From positions 62,001-126,000 of the forward strand of contig WHUZ01000096.1 of NCBI GenBank assembly GCA_015179045.1: a DNA stretch of 64,000 nt, in the 5' to 3' direction. Each line of letters opens with the position of its first letter. Positions within the stretch are counted from its first letter, which is position 1. A model generated the notes under the pieces. It did no database searches. It was not told where the DNA came from and was given only the letters and a program-made list of their open reading frames with translations. The position numbers and the translations under genes are program-made. The DNA is from Kalaharituber pfeilii (Eukaryota; Ascomycota; Pezizomycetes; Pezizales; Pezizaceae). Positions 11,630 to 23,431 of the stretch are shown one piece after another.

Positions 11630-12194
11630 CATAACTGAAATTGGTATCCTTATTTATTTTCTATAATATGGTTGAATCTTTTTATAATCCCAATATTGTG
11701 AGTATCACAGAACGTAATCCTATGAAGATATGGATACTGTAGATGTACTTTACTATTTTACTGGGCGCATGTGTACGTATTGGTGGACACAACGATGACT
11801 GGTAGTAATCATGAGCAACTGGTCTTCTCGTTGCAACCTGCATCCCTCTGTAGATGGGCCCATGAAGGCGTCGTACTGTATTGATTAGATTGAGATGTCT
11901 TGATATGTCTTGTGGTATCTGGTTATTTTACAACAATCGACCATCGACTGAATCACCAACACAGCCCTTGCATTCCGCCACAAGTCAACCAGTGCACCCG
12001 CAGCGGTGGCGCGCCAAACCTTCTAGCCTGCATCATTCCTTTGTGCTTCTCTTGGTCTTCCTGCGCATCTGCTTCCGCTCACGTTCCCTTATCGCCCTTT
12101 GCCTTTCACGAATTTCCCTCTTCCTGGGTTCGCTCCTTTCCTTTTTCTTCTACTGTCTCGCTCTCCTCTAACGCTTCTTGCCTCCGCCTGCCTA
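11630..12194. repeat. Downstream flank of NLR-A, duplicated at NLR-B
   Basis: This stretch is recognisably the same as 39560-39835 plus 40206-40400. Shared landmarks are TATAATATGGTTGAATC, CTGGTCTT-CGTTGCAACCT, CCAACACAGCCCTTG-like text and CTAGCCTGCATCATTC. Transposon tails have been inserted between these pieces in the B copy. No gene is seen in it apart from the 3' end of NLR-A. Confidence 0.7.
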
Positions 12195-15100
12195 TTAGCA
12201 TTCACCGGGCCCGCTGCGCGTGCTGTCATGCGCCGTGCTGTCGGTGCGTTCGCGCCTGCCGCTGCTGCTGCTGCTGTTTCTGCTGTTCCTGCTGCTGTTC
12301 CTGCTGCTGTTCCTACTGCTTCTACTGCTCCAGCTGCTGTCGTTCTGCTGCGTCAGCTGCCGTTCCTGCTGCTGCCTTTCCTCCAGCAGCTGATCCAACT
12401 CCTTCAGCTGCTGTTCCAGCTGCTGCCGTTCCAGCTGCTGCTGCTGCTCTAACTGCTGCTGCTCCTGCTGCTGCTGCTGCACCAGCTGCTGTAGTTCCTG
12501 CTGCGTCGGCTGCTTCTTCGCAAGCTGTCGCTCCGCCAGTTGCCGCCGCGCCAGCTGCTGCTGCTGCTCCTGTTGCTGTTTCCGCACCAGCTCCTGCTGT
12601 TCCTCCTGCTGCTTCTGCACCAGCTGCTGTAGTTCCAGCTGCGTCAGCTGCTGCTGCGCGAGCTGCCGCGCCTCCAGTTGCTGCTGCGCTAGCTGCTGCT
12701 GATCTTGCTGGTGCTGCTGGTGCTGCTGGTGCTGCTGCTGCCACGCGAGCTGCTTCTGCTGCGCCAGTTGCAGCTCCTGTGCCAGCTGCTGCTGTTCCCG
12801 CTGCGCCCGCTGCCGCTGCGCCCGCTGCCGCTGCGCCCGCTGCTGCCGCTGCTCCAGCTGCTGCCGTTGAGTCAGCTGCTCCTCCATCTGCGGCTTCACG
12901 GGAGGCTTGGAGAAATGGGTGTCTGGGTATGTCTTGTCCGTGTTTCTCAATCTCTGGAAAGAGGGAAACATCCTTCCTCCAACACTTTCCACGTGCACGT
13001 CCAACTCCGAATTCAGAGCATCGCCCAACTGCAACGGGGAATGCAATTTCTCGATATGCGCATTTAGCTCCCTAAGCGTGCAACATCCAAAATCGGTCAC
13101 GGGGCATCCATCTTCTGTGCAAAAAAAACAAGCGTTCGTGTCTTTCCTCATGCCTCTCTCGTGCCTGGCGTGATGTAAACCCTTCGCTGAAATACGCACA
13201 TGTTGGTCGGCTACATTTAAACCAATGCATGCCGTATGCCTGTTCAAGAATGCGCGGTCTCTCAGGTGGGGAAAAGGTCTGGAACGCCTCTTCCAACTGC
13301 TTTCTAACCTCGATAATGTGACCTTTTAAGTGTAGGAAATCTAAAGTGAATTGTCCAAGTGTCCCGTCTTGTCGAGAAGCCTTGCGAAGTTGGGCGGCCC
13401 CTAAACCCAACCGAGCAAGACTTTGATAAACTTCAGGAAAGTCCTTCAAAGCTTCAAAACTACTTTGTACAGCTTTCCTTATCTTTATTTTCTTCCAGTC
13501 GATGCTCTCAGTATTCAATTGTTGCTGCAACAAATGCTTCACTGCGCCAGCTATTTTTGCAATCTGTTGTACATCAGCAGAGGATTTGTCACACAATACT
13601 TCTACATGATCCAGCCAATACAATGCTGCATAGTCCTGAAATGAGAAATAGCCATTCAGGACAAATTGGCGAATCTCGTTTCCAGGTAGTGTCCGGTTGA
13701 AGCAGTCGAAGGTGAGATAATTCACGCAAAGATGCGCAAGATTTGCTTCTGCCGAAACTAGGTCTAGGTAGTTACCTTTAGTTAAGAAGCTTGTAGCCAT
13801 GATACTGTTAGCTTCCGGGAGTTAAGTCAGAAAAGGGTATTAAAGTGACTCACATTCTGGCAGTCATATGCACAAATTGGATTGTTCCTGTTTTATTTAC
13901 CTCTATTAATGAGCTACAAAGATCATTAATATCATCAATTAAGGCTCTTGCAGCAAAATCGACTGTGCGTTCTTGAACGTCGCCAATGGCGAATACAGCC
14001 TGAACTTCGTGTTTTTTCAGTGGTCGTTTCGCGCATGCTATCAAGGCTAGAATTTGGGCTGCATTCTGCCTTTGTGCATTACTGGTGCTATAAATGCGAA
14101 CCACAATTCTTTCGTACCTAAGAACACCAATGGGCCATCAGATATATATGAAAGCTCTTGAGATGTCTCAGTTCACACTTACACCTTCTCCAGGCCAGTA
14201 GGGAATATGTTCGGTGACAGCTCCCTTTCCAACTGAGCTCTGGTCCCCTGATCGTACAAGTGCTTCAAAACTATTGAACAGTATAGAAACATCCCTGTGA
14301 AAGTTTAGCAGAATACAGCATTGTGGGCACTGTCGTGTGCAGTTTGGCATGAAACATAGCATACCTTGAGCTCTCTCAAGCACTTTGGTTACAAGATCAT
14401 CTCTTTCTATATCGGACAGTGTGAATCTTTCTTGGATTTTGATTCCCCACATCTCTGTATATTGCCGTAGGTCTGCATCATCTGGCTTCAACTGGACTTT
14501 GACAAAGTTCGAAAGCTGCCTCTTGATATCTCCCTCAGGGGTACTGACAAATAGCAAACGTACTGCTCCAGGGGCTTGTTGATTAGTCATTTCAGCAATA
14601 CGCTTTAGAGTTGATATGACCCTCATTCTTTCTGTCTTCTCACACTCATCGAGGCCATCAATAACAATGTATGATGGCTTTGAATCTTTTATAGCAATCT
14701 CAAGTAGTTCCACTAAGAGCTTTGATGATTTCAGTATCATCTCCCCACTACTAGCCAATTTCTCCCAAACAAGCGGTATGATCTCTTCGTTATATTTTAT
14801 GAGGTGTGACAATATGCCACGACCGACAGCATTAAAGTTGTCTTTGTTTTCAGTGCAGTAGCGACAGTAGAAGTATGCAACGGCTACTAGCATATTACTG
14901 GTATCCGGTGATGCGCTTGCTCTCATTCTTTCCAATTCTTCAATAATGACCGAGGTTAAGACCGTTTTTCCTGTTAATAGTAAAGCTGTATTTAGCAGTA
15001 CCCTAAAACTTTAGTCTCAAGATATCTTACCAGCCCCTGGCTTTCCAAAGAGCCAAAGCTCAGTATCTGTCATGTTGGTTGCATCCAGCCAACGTCTGAT

Positions 15101-16113
15101 ACGCGTATCTCTAAGTACCCAAGATCCAGTCCCAGGGTACTCATGGCGCAGTGCTTCAAAAGTTTCTTGATCCCCCCTAGTATCTGCAGCAGCAAGCCAG
15201 TTGGTAATTTCAACCATTCGTCGCCTTTTATTCTCACTTTCGTCTCTTTCAAAAGCTCGTCTTTCCAACTCTCGAGCCTGTTGAGCGTTTTTGAATTCAA
15301 CTAAGCTTGCCTGACTCTCTATTAATTCTTTATGCCAACTGAGCTTGTCACGTATTTGCTTAAGACACTCTGCGAGGTCTTTCCATGCAGCTCTGAAGAT
15401 GAGGTTCCATGCTACAGAGGCCTACTTGTCAGTCAAATATACATTATCTCAGCATATAACTCACCGGGTCTTTGTATGATTTTTAGTGCACGAGAGTGAA
15501 ACTCCAAGATATCCTGATATACTAAGCCTAGCAGTTTTCGCATATGTCTATTGTCTTGGAAGAGAGAATCATATTGTTGGAATTGTGGAAGACATTCCCC
15601 AAGTCGCTCATATTCAACCAAAATAATGTCAAAACATCCAATATATTTCCTCGTAACCTAGACACAGAACGTAACCCTACTTAGGCCATCTTGCGTACAA
15701 TCATGGACACAATGTAGCTTACCTGCAACAAAAATTTCATAGGTCCCTAGTAAATGAATACCAATAGAGCTCAGCATCATACTAGTGCAGCAATAGAGAA
15801 ATGTAAAACCAACCCAAATATATGCCACGAATCCTGACAGGTTGAGGAATACTTCAATGATTTTACCATATTGCTCCATACTGTCTATAAACGGCCGAAT
15901 TCGATTGATATTTCGCATATTCACCCCTTTTGCTTGTTCTGTTTGGATATCATTGATACAACTCTTGAGACTTTCCAAAGTCGTGTTTTCGAGATCTTGA
16001 ACTTGTGCTGGCTTGAGTTTGGAGCTATCCACAAATGACGAGACCGCTTCTCTAAATATGCTGCTTTCGAATGGAATTCGACCAACGTTTTTGGGCTGAG
16101 ATTGGGTGGGCAT
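12195..16113 (-). CDS. NLR-A: NACHT, C2H2, Gln-rich STAND protein (frameshifted)
   Basis: Probable signal-transducing NTPase of the fungal NLR class (non-self recognition). Exons on the minus strand: 16113-15814, 15746-15723, 15657-15465, 15411-15031, 14970-14365, 14294-14183, 14117-13854, 13789-12195; all introns are 52-75 nt GT-AG. The domain order is a helical N-terminal region as in many fungal NACHT proteins, a NACHT with Walker A FGKPGAGKT split by an intron and Walker B YIVIDGLDECE, a winged-helix-like region, two C2H2 fingers (CSRPTC...H...H and CTEDGC...H...H), and a Gln/Leu/Glu-rich tail of about 230 residues encoded by CTG/CAG-rich DNA. A run of eight A at 13121-13128, against seven in NLR-B, shifts the frame between the two fingers. 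Every other exon is open, and exon lengths match NLR-B through exon 7 apart from the first. About 1157 residues if the run were seven. Untranslated consequence: loss of finger 2 and the tail. Confidence 0.85.
12250..12900. repeat. CTG/CAG-rich low-complexity tract in NLR-A
   Basis: Dense imperfect trinucleotide repeat (CTG, GCTG, CCTGCTG on the plus strand). On the minus strand it encodes the Gln-rich tail of NLR-A. Such tracts expand and contract easily; the matching tract in NLR-B (about 40530-40960) is shorter and more interrupted, so tail length differs between paralogues. The tract also creates long Ala- and Leu-rich frames on the plus strand that are artefacts. Confidence 0.85.
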
Positions 16114-17525
16114 CTTGAGAAGTGACAGATGTAGATATGAAGAGGTCAATATCTATTAAGGCGTTTCTTCCTTTGGGTTTCGTGTAGATATCGACTTAAG
16201 TACCTTAAAGCGAAGTTGGGGATAAAATTAGCTCGACATTTCTTCGGTCTGTGCGGTGGCTGAGGCGGGGTAGAAAGGCTCGGCATGTGCGGCTGCTGTG
16301 TACAACGTATGGTGGAGTGCATCTATAAGGGACCCCCTGTAACCAAAATTACGGACTCAAACTTGAAATTCAATTTCATCACCCAACAACATCTGATTAA
16401 AATTTAAAGACCGAAAATATGTGCTATGTCGTCTGCTCTACGGAGTACAATCCTTCGCTATCAAAATTAAAAAATATGAAGGCGTTGTTGAGAAATTTGG
16501 AATTGAAAATTCTATACTTTGTATGAGAGCCCCTTAAATTGTTACATGCGCCAAGATTGCTAATTTTACTTAATAGGTATTAGTGTAGTGAGAGAAATTA
16601 CTATATATAGAAATGATCTACCTATCCAACTCTTCTATGACTCTTATATACACGTTCTTTGTACCATATGAACAACCATCTCTATATGCCTCCATAGTTC
16701 GTAAACATTTATAAGAAAAAAGATTAATAGTAATATTAGAAATAGAATCTAGGCCTCGTGGAATTGTTAGCTGTAAAGCATTAAAATTATATTCACAATG
16801 ATTGCGAGAGCCCTCCTTTTCTCTCTGCTATTAGCAGCAGCAAGCAAGCAAGCTGTACTTTTCTTACTGTTGCGACCCATTTTGTCAGCAGTGGTTAATA
16901 AATGGAGTTGAAAAGAAGCTATCGGTACAATATACTCATTGACAGGAGCTTAAGCTATCCGAAGTTGAAAAGCTATTTCGATGTAGAAAATAGTCAGGTC
17001 GGGGCGCGGATCGAGTACGATGAGCATGTGCAAAAGGGGGTGAACACGCGCGACCGGAAGAAAAATGGTGTATTAGTCAGCAAGCCAGCAAATGTTACAA
17101 CTGGTCCCTTATAGATGCACTCCACCATAACAGGATGCGCATGATCGATGTTTATTTGGCCGATACGCAACTGGCCGATGGGTCGCCTTATTCACCACCA
17201 ATATTATAGCAATGCGATGAATTGGCGGGCCGTCTGCTTGGACAATCCAGCAATATGACGCGATATTGCAATATGACGAATTCCCCAATCGGCTGGCCGA
17301 TTTATAGCTGACTGAACAGGACACACTGCCGAAGCCACTCCGTTGCAATTTAAAGCACCAACACGAACCGATACGCTCCTTCTTCAAAAGAAATACCCCT
17401 ACTGTTATAAAGAAAATAGAAAAGCAAAAAGCTAAAAAATACAGGTTGCCCTGGTTCCAACAGAATTTAATCACATGGAAGCGGATCATTACAGCCCATC
17501 TTATTAAGACGCTGGACAACCCTCT
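16114..17525. repeat. Upstream flank of NLR-A, duplicated at NLR-B
   Basis: 16240-16300 matches about 44915-44990 (CTGAGGCGGGGTA, GGCATGTGCGG), and 17215-17515 matches 45675-45935 (CAATATGACGCGATATTGC-like, AAGCCACTCCGTTGCAATTT and ACAGAATTTAAT landmarks). The 16.3-17.1 kb part is AT-rich with no recognised feature. It presumably includes the NLR-A promoter, but no motif can be assigned. Confidence 0.6.
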
Positions 17526-18730
17526 CCTCTAGCTCAGAATCAAACCAGGGCCCCAATTCTATACCTCTCCATGGCGTTTGTCACCTCCATCGCTGGAGAC
17601 AACAGCATTCCACTTAAACCAAGGCACGGGTCAGTTCGAAATGTTGACAAGACCAATGCCTCTTTACTGCGCGCCCCTTCCCCCTAACCACGTCCAGCAG
17701 CCGCAACAGTCCGCAGCGATTCCACCGCCAACTTCAACGCCGTCTTCGACGACCCCTTCCTACAGCGCTAGTCTCATTCCAAGCCCCTCGCTTCAGCGCC
17801 CACCCCTCATCCTCGTAACAGCTTCGACAACTTTTTCCTCCCATTGACCTGCAATTCCTCCTCTGTCCGACCCCCGTCCAACGGCCTTTCTAACAGCCCT
17901 TTGCCCTTGTCCAGCGGCTGCGATAGCGTCTCTCACCCACTTACCCTCCACCACCTCTCAGTCGGACCCCCTCGATCAGCTGAAGCAGCACAAATATTAC
18001 CACCGATAACATCCCCCCTCTCCAGCGGACCCTCCAATAGCCTCTTCAAAGCTCCTCGCAGAGCTGCCTTTTCCCAGATAACGCAACTACTCCTTGGTGG
18101 GTCGACTGCTCCCATGTGCACTTGTGTTTATATCGTTTTTGACTTGTCTGGTAGTTTTATCAGCGACTTTTGATGAAATAGACCTATAGATATGGTCGGC
18201 GGACGAAACCAGGCTGAGCTGGGCGTCAATTCCAAGCCGAGAGGTGCTATTCTTTACACTTGAAAAACTTGTCGATGCACGGGGATTCGAATGAAATTTT
18301 TTTCCTCTCATTTTTTGTCTATATTCTATTATGTGGATATATAGGGTTGTGGGGTACATAAAGCCTGGTGATAGGAGGTTTAGTTGGAGAGTGAGTGGCT
18401 GCTCATGCAATGTTGTGAATTTATGCCGTATCATTGATTCCTGCTTTTGTCCCGAAATTTAGAGAGCGTGATTGAGAGAGTTTAGAGCAGATATAGAGGC
18501 ACGGAGTAGTACGGTTATAATGTAGCATCCCACTTGAGTCAATCAATTAAAGTTTCTTCCCTTCACTTCTCAAAGTACCCTCTGTAGTTGCACCTGTCAT
18601 TATTAAACTAAATATAAACAAGTCACCAATGGGACAAAAGTAATACGTAGTATGGTATGCATTCAGAATAACCACAAGAAACAATAGGGAAGCACGAAAG
18701 AAAATGTAAAATTATTCCGACCGCCCTGCA
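17526..18730. other. Pro/Ser-rich coding-like stretch, then nothing
   Basis: 17571-18173 has C-rich composition and short Ser/Pro-rich frames in two phases. An ATG at 17571 opens a 38-codon frame before a stop, and neighbouring frames take over. It may be a decayed gene but no domain or splice pattern is visible. 18200-18730 shows nothing supportable. Confidence 0.35.
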
Positions 18731-18734
18731 CTCA

Positions 18735-19000
18735 CCGTTGCGTGGTTTTTGGGAGCTGCCTCCCTCTCGCTTTGGATTACCACCAACATCCGCCAAGCTT
18801 CCTCTGCGAACCATAGTATTATACATTCGCTCCGTCTGAGTCCCCATGTAGCCGCAACCCGATGCATTGCCAGGCGCTTGTCCGTTAAGAGCTACACTCA
18901 TGCCCAGCCCAGCCAGGCGTCCTCCGCGGACCATGTTTTAGGCCCTGTCCGTCTATGCTCCGTAGCCCGCAAGTTAAGCCCCGCGTACCGACCAATTGAT
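18735..19000 (-). pseudogene. Exon-like fragment with repeated Cys-Gly-Tyr motif
   Basis: On the minus strand two related units follow each other. The better-preserved one reads CGYMGTQTERMYNTMVRRG followed by SLADVGG. The upstream one is recognisable (TDRA, NMVRGGRLAGLG) but carries two stops. A GTGAGT donor-like site follows the second unit near 18733. A diverged relative lies on the same strand at 30605-30790 with CGYTGAQMD. I do not recognise the family. It could be a relic of a small repeat-protein gene present in several copies. Confidence 0.35.
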
Positions 19001-19085
19001 TAGAAAATTGGGTCAAAAGAAATTTATAAACTGACAGAGATGACAAAAAAAAAAAAGTATATAAAAGCAAAGGAACATGGGAGTA

Positions 19086-19165
19086 CTAGCTAGTAAAATA
19101 TGTATTTGGACATAGCGCATAATGTGCATTGGTACCCCTGTCCGAATACATATTTTACTGGCTAG
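19086..19165. mobile_element. 80-bp palindromic MITE with TA flanks
   Basis: Two 26-bp arms (CTAGCTAGTAAAATATG... and its inverse) differ at two positions and enclose a 28-bp loop. The element is flanked on both sides by TA, the Tc1/mariner-type duplication. Both arm differences are T against C, so a transcript would still pair by G-U. A structured transcript is therefore also possible, but the TA flanks favour a tiny transposon. Confidence 0.7.
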
Positions 19166-20016
19166 TAGTCAACCTCCAAGGAGGAATCTGTTTTAACTGG
19201 GAAAGACGGCAATACGAGGGGGTATTGAAGTGTCGTCAGAGTGGCTGCTTGAGCAGCTGCCGGAGGGACGGTTGAAGGGGGTGGTTGGATAAGGCGGTCG
19301 GACGGGGTGTTGGGACGGGTACGACGGAGAAGCCGCTGGTAATGACCGCCGGAGGGAGTGTTGCAGTGATTGCTAGAGAGGCTATTAGGGGTGTGAGATG
19401 CCATTGGGCTGTTGGAAGTGGGACGCGATTGAGATGTAGTCGAGGGAAAATGCGATTAAGGGGGTCAAGATAAGGTGGAATTGTCAACCTTTGAAACTAA
19501 CCTATCGTTTGTCGAAATGCTTTGTCTGCGACTGGCTCGGGCGGTTCACCAGTAAGGCGTTCTACCACTTGCCGGCTGTCTATTCGGCTCTTTCTTACCT
19601 ATGTAAAGTTGAGTGCAAATATACTCGCAATGAGACTGTTAACTATATTCAATGTTAGAGTTCTACGTGCCATAGAAAGCTGAAGGTTGTAATCTTGGAA
19701 GCGGAAATCTATACTTTCTCATGATCAGCCTTCGATGGCTAAAATTTCAGAGGGATCACTACTAGTTCTGCTCTCTACGGCATGGAAAACAATTTCTTTG
19801 ACCCATTTTCTGCCATCAAAGATACTTGTATGCGCCCACTCGCTGAGTAAGCATGGACGCGGTGTATGTTTGCATATCAATTTTCTACTACACCTCATAC
19901 TGAATTAAACTTGGTCTTACGGGAATGGTAGCCCACAGATGTTCCCCTCCCGCTGCCGACAAAAAAGGCATTTTGCTAGTAATACATACTGCTAGCACCC
20001 GCGGTGGCGCTGGTGA
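19166..20016. other. G-rich stretch and spacer without a gene
   Basis: 19190-19475 is G-rich and imperfectly repetitive (CGG-rich motifs), with short Thr/Pro-rich frames on the minus strand that look like composition artefacts. 19480-20016 holds nothing supportable. Confidence 0.4.
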
Positions 20017-20022
20017 ATGTGA

Positions 20023-20079
20023 TTTTTTTTTTTTTTTTTTATTTCATTACTCACGTGCCGCCTTCTAGGCTATGGCGAG
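20023..20079 (-). mobile_element. LINE type-1 tail micro-insertion
   Basis: Poly-T followed by the inverted type-1 hairpin (ACTCACGTGCCGCC ... GGCTATGGCGAG), i.e. only the last bases of a LINE in minus orientation. The flanking duplication is short: ATGTGA at 20017-20022 and 20080-20085. This is weaker than at the other micro-insertions. Confidence 0.65.
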
Positions 20080-20085
20080 ATGTGA

Positions 20086-20777
20086 GCATACTTGTACGCA
20101 TGGCTGTGGTGCCTTGCATGTCGTGTCCTTGCGTATGGCGCAGGTCCCGTGATACTTGGCATGCAAGAAAGTTTGATTTGGCAATCACATGACTCAGATA
20201 TCAGACGGACAATTCAAGTGTAGTCTACATTGCTTCCATCAACAAAATCTATGCACACAAAGGAGGGTTGCTTAAAACTTAGAGCGGAAAAGCGGATATA
20301 GGAAAGCATAGCGACCGTAGACGGAATCCACCCATACAGGTCAACGGTGAATGCATTTTATCTTCATACATGGAGATAATTCAATGTTTCTGTATCAGAA
20401 CATCAGCATCCTAGTGAGATTTCAAAATAGTAAATAGACCAGTTTGACTTGGATGGCATTGTACGGAGCAGATACATTTGATTCCTAAACAGCAACATCG
20501 CCGTGTTACAAGAGGATGCAGCAATTGCCAGCTAGTAGAGTCTTCGTATATACCTGGTGACAGGGTTAACTTCGGGAGATAGTAGGTTGCGTTTGGCCTA
20601 TCGTAAAATTTTCTAACCGCTGGGGGAGCGGAGAAATGCCTCCATGGCGGCCTTTGGGATGATGCTTATTGTACTGGGGCGGAACATATAATTCATTTGC
20701 CTGTCCACGATAGTTTGAGAACGAGAAACTTGCCAAGGAATATAAGTACAAATGACACAGAATATGCAATTCAGGCC
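20086..20777. other. Spacer without a gene
   Basis: No gene, RNA or repeat can be supported in this stretch. It is the left host flank of the LINE that follows. Confidence 0.45.
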
Positions 20778-20788
20778 TCGCAGGCATA

Positions 20789-20790
<2 letters not shown>

Positions 20791-20826
<36 letters not shown>

Positions 20827-21346
20827 CATTACTCGCATGCCGCCTTGTAGGCTATGGCGAGGATTTAAATACATAACAACGAATAAACAGAGTATAACAT
20901 CACAGAAAAAGTAAAAAAACAACGTCGCAACATCGAGCGTGTCCTGCACCACTCCGTCTACTCTGCTGCCCAGTCCATCACCTCCGCCAGCGTCATTTCT
21001 CCCCCACTAACCCCCTCATCCCTTATCGGCCCCCTTAGTCCCTCCTCTCCTCTCGGTAGTCTCTTCCTCCACACCTCGCACCCCCCCATGATGTGCGCAA
21101 AATTTTCATAGTCTCTTCCGCACCACCTGCACTCGGGAGAAGTCTCTTTCCCTATCTTGTGTCTCCACTGTCGTAGTCCCTTGTTTCCCAAGATTCCCGC
21201 GAGAGTGGATACCCTTCTCCTGCTCCCTAGATACTCCAGTGGTCTGTACGACAACTTCAATCTCTTTCTCTCCTCGGCTCTCCCCTCTTTGACCTGTCTG
21301 ATCCCCGCCTCTGTCACTGTCTCATCCTGGTATTGCATTGCTGTGG
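20791..21346 (-). mobile_element. 5'-truncated LINE, 556 bp
   Basis: Minus-strand insertion flanked by the 13-bp duplication TCGCAGGCATACA (20778-20790 and 21347-21359). It holds the C-terminal 110 or so codons of a Tad-like LINE ORF2 (stop near 20958), including TLAGILGNKGL and the CCHC knuckle CRWCG...H...C, then a 3' UTR, the type-1 hairpin with an A-T pair in the upper stem, and a poly-A of about 32 bases. The coding part is still open, so the insertion is recent or escaped RIP. Confidence 0.9.
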
Positions 21347-21359
21347 TCGCAGGCATACA

Positions 21360-22481
21360 GTACCAGCAAACGGAGATATAGCAGTCTTGCGATGACACTT
21401 TGCATCATGACCCCAGTTGCAACTGGGACAGCCTGTTCGTGAATCGAATGCGTTTGCAGGTGGACATGCATGATTTCATGAAGACAGGCCCAGTCTTGCT
21501 TCAGCGCTGGCACACTAGACATAGTATATTCGATAGACATAGACTCCTTACTCAGCTTTCCCCCTGCAGCGTACTCGTGAGAGACGAAACCGAGACAAAC
21601 TTAGATAAATTCAGAGTGGCTCCTAGCTAACATCAAGTTCCAAAGGCTATAGGCGCCTGAGCGATTCCAGCAAACCTAGCTTTATGCCTCCAACCCCGTG
21701 GAGTCAAAGAAGTTCCACCCACAGTACCACCCGCCGCACGGTCCAGTGTAGTCTAGGGCCATCATTTCTCCTTGTCCCAGGCGGGTAAAATAACCTACCG
21801 TCCCAGCACCATTTGAACTCGCTTGTCTGCCCGGCACAGGCGTCGCTTCTCGCTGCTGATCCCTATATATCTAGGCTTTGTACATAATGCAGTATCGTGC
21901 TATATATCTTTCTCATCCCAAATTCTATTTTGAAGCCTCATTATCTCCGTTGTGCGCATGATAATGCTCACTTAAACATTCATGTCTTATGAGTATTAGT
22001 GGGATTCGGCGCACAATAGTTGGTTAGCAAATATACCGAGCAGAATGTTACCATTTGCCATAACAGCAAAGTTCAGAGATTAAATGTGAATAAGTTAACA
22101 CGCAATTGGTGTACGATCGATCTGATGTAATACGGAGATAACTAAGGAATTCGGGCAGGTAATGGCCCAGTGTTATACAGTTAGTACTAGTGACAGATAT
22201 CACTAAGACAAATATAATACTGCATTGTTCTTTAAGCATCGTTACATGCACGGCTAGCACAATCAATCCTACTTCACCCTGATCACCAGCTCTACTTTCT
22301 TTTCTGGGAAAACCCAGACCAAATCAAACTGAGCTTAAGCAATGACCTAAGACACATCCGAGAGAAAGTTAGCATCAAGGAGAAACTCAGGAAGCAAGAC
22401 CATGCAAGACATGCAGACCGGCAATGCTGTTCCAGCAGTCACGTAACTCTAAGTAGTAGTAAAAGGAAGACCATCATACAT
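21360..22481. other. Spacer downstream of NLR-C
   Basis: No gene is supported. Short frames on both strands lack domains. The segment nearest 22481 is the 3' flank of the NLR-C pseudogene. Confidence 0.45.
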
Positions 22482-23418
22482 TTAGTCAGAATTAACATTA
22501 CAATATCCACTTAGTAGTTTCACAATGGCGTCGTGTCCCTGCTCAGCTGCTAATTCCAACGACGTCCTGCCGTGAGCATTCTTTGAGTTGATGTCAACAT
22601 CGCCGCGCTCCACAAGCAGTTTTACAATGGCCTCATTTCCAGATACAGCTGCCCATACCAATGGCGTCAAGCCATCATTATCCTTTGAGTTTACGTCCAC
22701 ATTGTCGCACTCAGCAAGCAACCGCACAATGACCTCATGCCCACTTCTAGCTGCCCATGCCATCGGCGTCATACGGTCATTGTCGTTTGAGTTAAGATCC
22801 ATATTCTGGCGTGCAACAAGCAGCCGGACAATAGCCTCATGCCCTTCAGCAGCTGCCCGTAACAATGGTGTCCGGCCGTACTTGTCCTTCGAGTCAGTAT
22901 TCACATCGTCACGCTCAACCAGCATCCGTACAATGGTCTCATGCCCTCCAACAACTGCCCTTGACAATGCCGTTCGCCCATAATTATCATTCAAGTTAAC
23001 ATCAACCTCCTGGCGGTCAACAAGCAGCTTCACGACGGCCACATGTCCCTTTGCAGCTGCCCATGACAACGGTGTCTGGCCATGATTGTCTTTGGAGTTG
23101 GAGTCCACATCCTCACGTTCAAGAAGCAGCTGCACAACGGCCTCATGCCCTTGAATAGCTGCGTAAGACAACGCCGTGCGGCCAAAGGTAGGGTCTTTCA
23201 AGTTAACATCCACACCCTCACGCTCAACAAGCACCCGTACAATGGCCTCATATCCTTCTGCAGCTGCCCATGACAATGCCGTCCTGCCATGATTGTCTTT
23301 TGAGTTAACATCAACATCCTGGCGTGATACAAGCAGGCGAATAATAATGCCCTCATTACCTCCCATGGCCGCCCATGATAGCGGTGTGCGGCCATAATTA
23401 GTATCCTTTATGTTGACA
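22482..23418 (-). repeat. Nine near-identical ankyrin repeats
   Basis: Coding repeats of about 34 residues, each with a Gly-Arg-Thr-Pro/Ala-Leu core and a LLVER/LLVSR end; a tenth repeat lies on the other side of the LINE (about 25617-25720). The high similarity between units fits the recent repeat shuffling known for fungal NLRs with internally conserved repeats, where hypervariable positions set specificity. Confidence 0.8.
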
Positions 23419-23431
23419 TCTACATCCTCGC
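23419..23431. repeat. LINE target-site duplication, left copy
   Basis: TCTACATCCTCGC, identical to 25617-25629. Thirteen bases, within the usual range for non-LTR retrotransposons. It lies in ankyrin-coding sequence of NLR-C. Confidence 0.95.

Noticed and set aside
11900..13075. Plus-strand frame of 391 codons, very Ala-rich, with Leu-rich and further frames around it
   Set aside because: It is antisense to the Gln-rich tail of NLR-A. CTG/CAG repeats leave all frames open (Ala, Leu, Cys, Gln, Ser, Ala). No start context, splice pattern or domain supports it.
19520..19600. Possible tRNA D-arm and anticodon stretch on the minus strand (CAAGTGGTAGAACGCC)
   Set aside because: No T-arm or acceptor pairing follows.
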